64,000 nucleotides of DNA from Haemonchus contortus. Its lineage: Eukaryota; Nematoda; Chromadorea; Rhabditida; Trichostrongylidae. Position 1 is the stretch's first letter, and every line of letters begins with the position of its first letter. Below the pieces are notes generated by a model that was not told where the DNA came from, ran no database searches, and saw only the letters and a program-made list of their open reading frames with translations. Shown one piece after another: positions 58,200 to 64,000 of the stretch. Location of the stretch: contig LS997565.1 of assembly GCA_000469685.2 (NCBI GenBank), positions 51,344,501-51,408,500 on the forward strand. The letters run 5' to 3'. Position numbers and translations under genes: made by a program.

Positions 58200-58860
58200 C
58201 TTTCGTAGAATGAATAACGTGGATCGCAGCATTGTCCCGTAAAAAACGTAATTAGGACCGCATCGCCGGCTCAAAAATGGGACCAAGTGCCGTTGTAAGA
58301 CTTCCTGATAGCCTTTTGAGTCTATTTTGGAGGTCGCGAAAGCAAGATTCAGCTCGACATCTCTGCAGAAGGCACCATGATATTTCCTCCAAAACTGTGG
58401 CGTTTCGAGTTGATCGGCTCCTCTCGTAAGCTATGCCGTAGTAGTTGTAACCATCGGCGCCGTCCAAATTACCTTTCTTTTCAATGAAAAATTCGTTCTG
58501 AACGAAAATATTGGACTGTATGGCTAATCGGTAATACAGCCTGACTTTCGCCAATCTCATCCCAAACTCAACTTCGCAAATCCAAGTCGTGACTTCCTGT
58601 GGTGGTCGGTAAGCCTCGGGGCCTTGACATGTTGCTGCTCTTTGTTACGCGGCTCTCCATACTAAGTTTCGATTCCGAGAGACCCAACTCCGATCGAACT
58701 TGGTTCGCCCACAAAGTTCTGTACGAAATATCCTAGCACGCTCCTCTCATCGTTCGCGGTTAGCGTGCACAGGCGCCCTGTCTTCGTGGGGGCCCTCTAG
58801 ACTTCAAATTTCTTTGAACGGAGCTGAGGGATCTCACGATCTGCCTCCTAATTTATCTAT
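58200..58860 (-). pseudogene. Tc3/Tc1-like transposase relic, second copy
   Basis: Reads VRLYYRLAIQSNIFVQNEFF, KKGNLDGADGYNYYGIAYER, then SCFRDLQNRL in the order expected for a Tc3-type catalytic core. The first catalytic Asp context is LDG(A/P)DGYNYY. It is interrupted by stops and ends where the first inserted segment begins. Confidence 0.7.
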
Positions 58861-59119
58861 TCACCAGTGAGCTACGCACGATCATGCGTGCACCACATGT
58901 CCACAACCGCTCATCTACGATCTTACTCAAGAACAGCAGTAAAACATTTTCATGTTCCGCATGGACGACACTGCTTCACCCGAACACCCCTTGAGTTCCC
59001 TTTCTGAAAATAGCTCATCAGAGTTAAGCATTCAAGAGTAAGATATCCTTTCAAGAGCGTAGCTGTCATTACATTTATATCGAAAATGTCGTTCTAGTTC
59101 GATCGTAGGAAACTGCGAG

Positions 59120-59240
59120 GTGCAGAGAAGCACTGACTTGTACATCCCCACTGCAAGTCATTGCGTAGGCCACATACGCATTCAATACGCCACTACGATT
59201 CTGAATGGAAGTCGAATGCGCGGGATCCTTTTGACGGGAT
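59120..59240 (+). mobile_element. SINE body fragment
   Basis: CAAGTCATTGCGTAGGCCAC, ATACGCATTCAATACGCCAC and TGAATGGAAGTCGAATGCG match the SINE family at 26165 and 27395. The Pol III head is absent. Confidence 0.5.
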
Positions 59241-60205
59241 TGATTGATGCCCCAAAACATTATTCAATTGCGCATCGGAGAAGTAATGGGAAACAGTCAG
59301 CAGAGTGTTCGATGATGCCTGATACCAACGGTAAAACGTTTCCTCTCATCATCTCTTCTCTAAAAAAAACTGGTTAGCGTGTGATCTACTTCCTCACCGC
59401 GCTCTTGTGATCTTCTTGCTTTTGATCGCGCCTACGTGACTTTTGGGAGGACACACAAACGGGCATACAAACAGACACGCAAAGTTAGCACTTTATTTAT
59501 ATAGAGGGTTGGGCTATGCACACTAACGTGTGCACCATGCCATGCTCACTACCGCTTACCTGCCTCTTGTTAGAGAACCAATATAAAGAGTATCGGTGGA
59601 CTTCCCTTTTCATAACCGTTTCCCCATTAGGTGATATTCCCCAATTCGAACGATCTGATGCAGCTTTCTGGGTGTTGATCTCTTGACACTAATAGTGGTC
59701 GTGAAGTTGTTTCCATTCTGGCCTTCTCTACTTCCCAGAGGTTTGATTGTACTAAGGCGAATTGTGATTTTTAGTCTGCGACGTCATGAATGGACCGCAT
59801 TTTACCAATATAAGGAGCAGCGCTTGACTTTCCATTTCATAGCTGTTTTGTCACCGCGCTCTTGTGATCTTCACGCCCTTGATCGTCCCTACGTGACATT
59901 TGGGAGGTCACACAAACGGGCACACAAACGGACACACAAAGCTGAAAGCTGAAAACAATGAAAAACAAGACCAAAAACCAAACAACCGGGGGCTTATGCA
60001 AATGGTTTTTGGCCTTGTTTTTCTTTGTTTTCAGCACTTCGAAGGGGCTTGGGCGTGACGTGACCGCGTCGACTGACCGTCTGCCTCCCTCCTCCCCACT
60101 AGCACTGCCTCGGCACGCCGGCGGACTATGAAAGAAGCCGTGCCGTTTGCACTCTTCATTCTTACAAGACACATAAGGTTGCCTTGAATAATTATGCCCT
60201 CCAGA

Positions 60206-61250
60206 TCAGATGAATATTTCAAGGGTGAAATTATTTCGAGTTTCTTCAAATAGCTGAATTTCCTTCTTATGAGGGCAAAATACTGATGTTCCACACTCCG
60301 CAATCGGCCTGATGTACGTTTTATATGCCCTCACAAGGAGATCCTCATCTTTAATCGTAAGTCCTTTAAAAATTTGGTATGTCCGATAAGTAGCTTTCTG
60401 GTATATCAATTCCAAATGTTGGAAGAAGCAGAGTTTATTGTCATAATGAAAACTAAGATCTTCGACAGGAGAAAAACTCTTAATAAAACGATCGTCAAGC
60501 TGATAGGATTGTATCAGGCTAGACATTCTCATATACACATTCTCTTCAGGAGCTCGCGACAAGCTCCATTGTTTAGACCATTCAGAAACAAAGTGTGAAG
60601 CATTCTGAGTCATTATTATATCATCTTCATTTTAATCATCCTTTAAATTTTAATGTCATCAGCAAATTGTTTGCACACGACTCACCATTCTTCAAGCAAG
60701 TTAGGGAGTTCAGCTGTATATAGTGCAAAAAGTATAGGAGATAGTACCCTACCTTGAGAAACTCCACTTGTGACTTTTTTCCGTCCCGGAAAAACAGACA
60801 CACCACAAACTTGGAAAGCCTCCATCCAACTGCATATAATAGGATGCAACTTAAGGTGACCAACTTGCTTTTGAGGTTAGAACGGTTAACCTTATCAAAT
60901 GTCTTGGAAAAGTCGAAATAAATTATGGCACCCGATTTTTTGTGATCAAGGTAGTCGCTCCATTCATTGATACATTCTAATAGGTTGGTTTCAACAAATC
61001 GTCCTGGAAGAAACCCATGCTGATAAATTGGAATAATCCCATCGATATCCAAGTGTGACATGATGTGCTTTTTCATGGCTTTTTCAAACAAACGGCAGAA
61101 GTAGTAGGTTATGCTGGCAGGGATACAATTATCTACCGAATAAGACGGCTCCTTTCTCAGTAATGGAGTGGCGAATGAACGTTTCCACCTACGGGAGACA
61201 TCAGAGAAACAAAGTCACGGATTGAAAATATAAGCTAAGGGACCCGCTGT
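60206..61250 (-). pseudogene. CR1/Jockey-like reverse transcriptase
   Basis: Minus-strand order: CIPASITYYFCRLFEKAMKK (fingers), IIPIYQHGFLPGRFVETNLL, AIIYFDFSKTFDKVNRSNL (motif A Asp), a degraded motif B near 60750, then SEWSKQWSLSRAPEENVY and CFFQHLELIYQKATYRTYQI, LVRAYKTYIRPIAECGTSVF, ending FTLEIFI. The catalytic FADD box is lost in a break near 60640. This is the best-preserved of the three relics of this type in the window. Confidence 0.85.
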
Positions 61251-61700
61251 TATATGAGCAATTTTTTCACAAACAAAGCTGGAATGAAATCCGCCGTCAA
61301 AAAGTTGGAAGAAGGTAATTTCTTCAAGAGAGCACACATCGAGCTATCATCAAACCAGGGGAAGCCCTTTATGGGGCTTGATATGACAGAAAAATATGGA
61401 AAATGTTTCATCCATTTCAAGGAACACTTCGCTAAACTTATCACCTGGCAAGTTAGCCTTATCGCTATCCAGTACCACCACTCCCATCCTTGTTCGAGCA
61501 ATAAATTTTGTACAGTGTTCCGAGCTTTTTCCCCTTTCTACTACCGCTTCTCAGTATCTTCTTTTCTATCGCTCCTGTTGTATTCCCTGAGCAGATAATC
61601 AAATTTCCGAGAAATTTCCTAGTCTGCTTCTGATTGTGAGTTTTTTGCCCTCATACTGAACCCTGTCTACTAAAATTTCGATTTTGTGCTTTTTCTTCAT

Positions 61701-63019
61701 ACCAGGCGGCTACGCACGATATTGCGTGCGCTAGGGGCTCTAGCCGTGAGGGACTGAGCCACATGGGCTTCTGATTTTCAATGTAGATCTTTATAATCTG
61801 AGCCTTTTCCTTGACACTTCTGTAGCCGATATCATTTTTTTGAGATTTGAAATGGAGCTGTGTGTGTGGCCATGGAGAGGACTCCGATATATACAAATCA
61901 AATGCCTCCGCAGTCTATGTAGTCGAAGAAACCCTGTGCAGTTTGGGCTGTGTGGGACCATGAACACTAACTTTTAGAGGACGTACCCTTGAGTATTTGT
62001 AGGGATCTACACATCTCTACAGGGTACCCACCTGTGGGGCCGGGGTTATTGCAGAATTTATTTTGTGAGGTCTAAAGTTAATGTAGAGCATTCGCTCTTG
62101 TGTAGAAGGGACTACCGTGTATGGAACCATACACACTAACTTTTAGAAAATCTCGGTCTAATTTTCAAGGGGTTCAGTGGTATCCCCTATTTGTACACCT
62201 ATGTGTACACCTACACCTTACCACTTTCTTCCCGCAACCCAAAACCTTACTGAACAGAGTCATAAAAATTTTATCTAAGCTCCGCCCGCTTCAATGCCAA
62301 CCCCGCCCACCTCGGGAATTTGGCCACACTTGTTCTTTTACACCTTGACACCTTTTTACCGCAACCCTGAACGTTTCTAAACAGAGTTATAGATTTTTGA
62401 TCTAAGCTCCGCCCACTTCAGTGACAACCCCGCCCACTTCGGGGATTTGGCCACATTTGTTCGTTTACACCATAATACTTTTCTGCCGCATTCTAGATCG
62501 TTTTCAAGCAAAGCTGCATTTATTTTTGAGAAGTGCCTTTTGTCTCAAGGCACGCCCCACCTATAGTGGGCGGAGCTTCGCTAAGCTCAAGCATGCCCAG
62601 AACGTATTAGGCTGTGCTCACTCTTCCTATTTTTTTGGCCTCTGCGCCTTAATTGAATCGAGTTATGAATACATCTGAAAAGTACCGCCCATTTTGAGAA
62701 AGCTCCGCCCACAGCAGGTGGATCTCCTCCAACTGGTTTGTTGACCCAATCCTCACCTTTGCTCATTTTTTCCCGTTGTCTGGACTTTCTTGAGGCCGAA
62801 AAGATGGTCAGCTCTTGGCACCGCCCATGCCGGCACTTGCCCCGCCCCTGTGGGCGGAGCTCCGCAGAGCTCGTATGTGCTCTGTTAATCCTGTTCAGGC
62901 CCCACCCAGCCCAAACTTGTCTTCTAAAGGTGTTTTCTCCGGTGAAACCGAACTGCGTGAACACACAGACATACATACATACAAACAAACAGACACACCA
63001 AACTTGTGGTTTATAAATA
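61701..63019. mobile_element. Inserted block 2, with GC-box tandem repeats
   Basis: Begins with GGCTACGCACGATATTGCGT, matching the start of block 1, and ends after a CATACATACATACAAACAAA tract followed by TTTATAAATAGTAAGG. It holds the tandem units at 62216-62533 and many CCGCCCAC boxes on both strands (to about 62850). No coding evidence; frames across it come from base composition. Confidence 0.4.
62216..62533 (+). repeat. Tandem repeat, about 127-bp unit, 2.5 copies
   Basis: Each unit carries CCGCAACCC, ACAGAGT.ATA, TCTAAGCTCCGCCC, CAACCCCGCCCAC and TTTGGCCACA..TGTTC in order. Unit starts are spaced about 127 bp (compare 62279 and 62406). The third unit is partial. Similarity between units is roughly 80 percent by eye. 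Confidence 0.7.
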
Positions 63020-63431
63020 GTAAGGATTGCGAAGTGCATATTGCTTCTAAACATATTTGCGACTCTTCTCCCCTATAGAGATTCCTCCAAGTGCAAATTC
63101 TACTGCACACGATTTCGAAACTATCGTACTGTCGGGGGTGATCTTATACTTATGAAACGGAGGAAAAATCTAAAATAATCAATATAAATGTTAATATAAA
63201 AGATGAGTAAACCAAAGCACGTTTATGAGGGTTTTTGAAGGTGAAGAACCTAATGGTGGTGCCCGAAAAATATCTGCTTGCCTGCTTATCCTGTATATAC
63301 CAAACTCGAGACCGATCTTATACTTATGAAACGCACTGTAAATATGGCTTTAATAAAGTAATAAGAGAGCAAAAGGTCGGATGAGAAGGTGTTGACAAAA
63401 GAAACATGGAAGAGTCATTAGGACAAGCTGG

Positions 63432-63521
63432 CCAATGGCTGCTTTCACAGTGCGCCGGCCGGCGCGCCGGATTGCCGGCGGAGGCAGTGCCGAGCCGGCG
63501 GACTATGAAAGCAGCCAACGG
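63432..63521. mobile_element. Short GC-rich fold-back element
   Basis: Inverted arms 63432-63459 and 63494-63521 (GGCTGCTTTCACAGTGCGCC and its partner) enclose GC-rich sequence rich in CCGG. A related half lies near 60108-60140 (GCCGGCGGACTATGAAAG). It lies near the right end of the Tc3-like copy, outside it. Confidence 0.6.
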
Positions 63522-63652
63522 AAAAAGGTAATGAACTGGACCACTATTCACCGACTGTTGACTTTCTGTTGTTTTTTTTTTGCGATAAAATTGTGGCCTT
63601 GATCCATAGTGAAGGCATCCAGCATCAACGGTTGATCTGCCGCTGATTTTAG

Positions 63653-63875
63653 GTTTACCAGTTGACACTGTCATTCTTTGTTGAGAACCCGTGTCATTTG
63701 TTTCTTCCGCGAGTGTTCTATATTGCTACGCACACGGTGATTGTTTATTCGAATCTGTGTATGCAGAACATGCAGCTCGTGATGATCATTGAACGAATTG
63801 TAGCAACTGTGTGGGTAGACACATATGAAAAGCAACGTCGAGCGCTTGGTGCTGTTCTCGTCACTATCCTGGTTT
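63653..63875 (+). CDS. Exon of a serpentine chemoreceptor, Sra superfamily (partial gene)
   Basis: The exon follows acceptor GATTTTAG and ends at donor GTAAGT (63876). It reads FYIATHTVIVYSNLCMQNMQ, then LVMIIERIVATVWVDTYEKQ and a hydrophobic stretch ALGAVLVTILV. The E-R-x-x-A-T followed by V-x-x-Y-E-K is the pattern after transmembrane helix 3 in nematode Sra/Srab/Srb/Sre receptors, where the E-R replaces the usual DRY motif. The protein would sit in the membrane of sensory neurons. Upstream exons were not found; downstream exons lie beyond the window. Class within the superfamily cannot be fixed. Confidence 0.6.
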
Positions 63876-64000
63876 GTAAGTCGTACTTTGATTTACATGG
63901 TGGTCAAGGATTTCCTGACTTCGGCTATGAAGGAAAATTACCCAAAATGTAAAGTAACCCAAAGGAAAACATACACACTCCACGGTGTACTAGCCCGCGA
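63876..64000 (+). other. Start of an intron of the chemoreceptor gene
   Basis: Begins with the donor GTAAGTCG; no acceptor before the window ends. Confidence 0.5.

Larger units (their letters stand above)
58858..61638. mobile_element. Inserted block 1, including a non-LTR element
   Basis: Begins with GCTACGCACGATCATGCGTG. It contains a related sub-start at 59511 (GCTATGCACACTAACGTGTG), two CACACAAACGGGC.(T/C)ACAAAC tails (near 59450 and 59905), a SINE body near 59120-59240, and the reverse transcriptase relic described separately. Internal boundaries are not resolved. The start motif matches that of block 2, so the two blocks share an end sequence. Confidence 0.4.
57692..63338 (-). mobile_element. 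Tc3-like element, second copy, apparently split by two insertions
   Basis: Three collinear pieces match the 39672-41688 element in the same orientation: 57692-58857 (left end with both terminal motifs and transposase), 61639-61700 (CATACTGAACCCTGTCTACT, then TTTCGATTTTGTGCTTTTTC) and 63020-63338 (CATATTGCTTCTAAACATAT to the right end ATGAAACGCACTG). TA borders the outer ends (57690-57691, 63339-63340). The simplest reading is one element broken by two later insertions. Confidence 0.6.

Noticed and set aside
62587..63110. Open frames on both strands near 62.6-63.1 kb
   Set aside because: They are produced by the CCGCCC-rich sequence and the CATACATA/CAAACAAA tract, with no conserved motif.

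Overview
This is an animal genomic window, most likely from a strongylid (hookworm-like) nematode. The evidence is the mix of RTE-type, CR1/Jockey-like and Ty3/gypsy retroelements with several mariner, Tc1 and Tc3 lineages, short introns ending in TTTCAG-like acceptors, and a right-edge exon that reads like a nematode Sra-superfamily chemoreceptor. Nothing in it looks bacterial or viral. Genes are sparse, and most long open frames are decayed transposable elements (TEs).

Layout. 1-24 kb is repeat-dominated: a decayed Ty3/gypsy copy (2.9-5.4 kb), a (GT)n run, a duplicated 550-bp repeat (8.6 and 10.9 kb), two families of short inverted-repeat elements, a complete-length but decayed Tc1-like element (17.0-18.2 kb), an RTE copy with an internal inversion (18.4-20.3 kb) and a CR1/Jockey-like fragment (22.7-23.5 kb). 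24.3-26.0 kb holds the 3' ends of two convergent host genes, one on each strand. 26-34.6 kb holds SINE-like elements, a Tc1-like 3' end, a 1.36-kb element with about 360-bp inverted arms inside another repeat, a 48-bp-arm hairpin and a composite mariner derivative.

34.9-44.7 kb appears to be one plus-strand host gene. Its 3' exons keep consistent splice phase, and one 5.5-kb intron is filled by a mariner remnant, a Tc3-like element that itself carries a MITE (short non-autonomous DNA element), and an antisense RTE copy. I do not recognise the protein. 45.1-53.9 kb is nested TEs: Tc1-like, nearly full-length mariner, non-LTR elements, and a second composite mariner element inside an RTE reverse-transcriptase frame. 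54.1-54.8 kb is the 3' end of an unrecognised minus-strand host gene. 55.4-63.3 kb holds a deleted mariner and a second Tc3-like copy apparently split by two insertions. The window ends in a chemoreceptor exon (63.65-63.88 kb).

The main result is a layered TE stratigraphy. Several insertions have recognisable TA target duplications, and four have an empty site that can be read inside the window, either from the interrupted reading frame or from a related copy. All identities come from reading the sequence; no database search was run.
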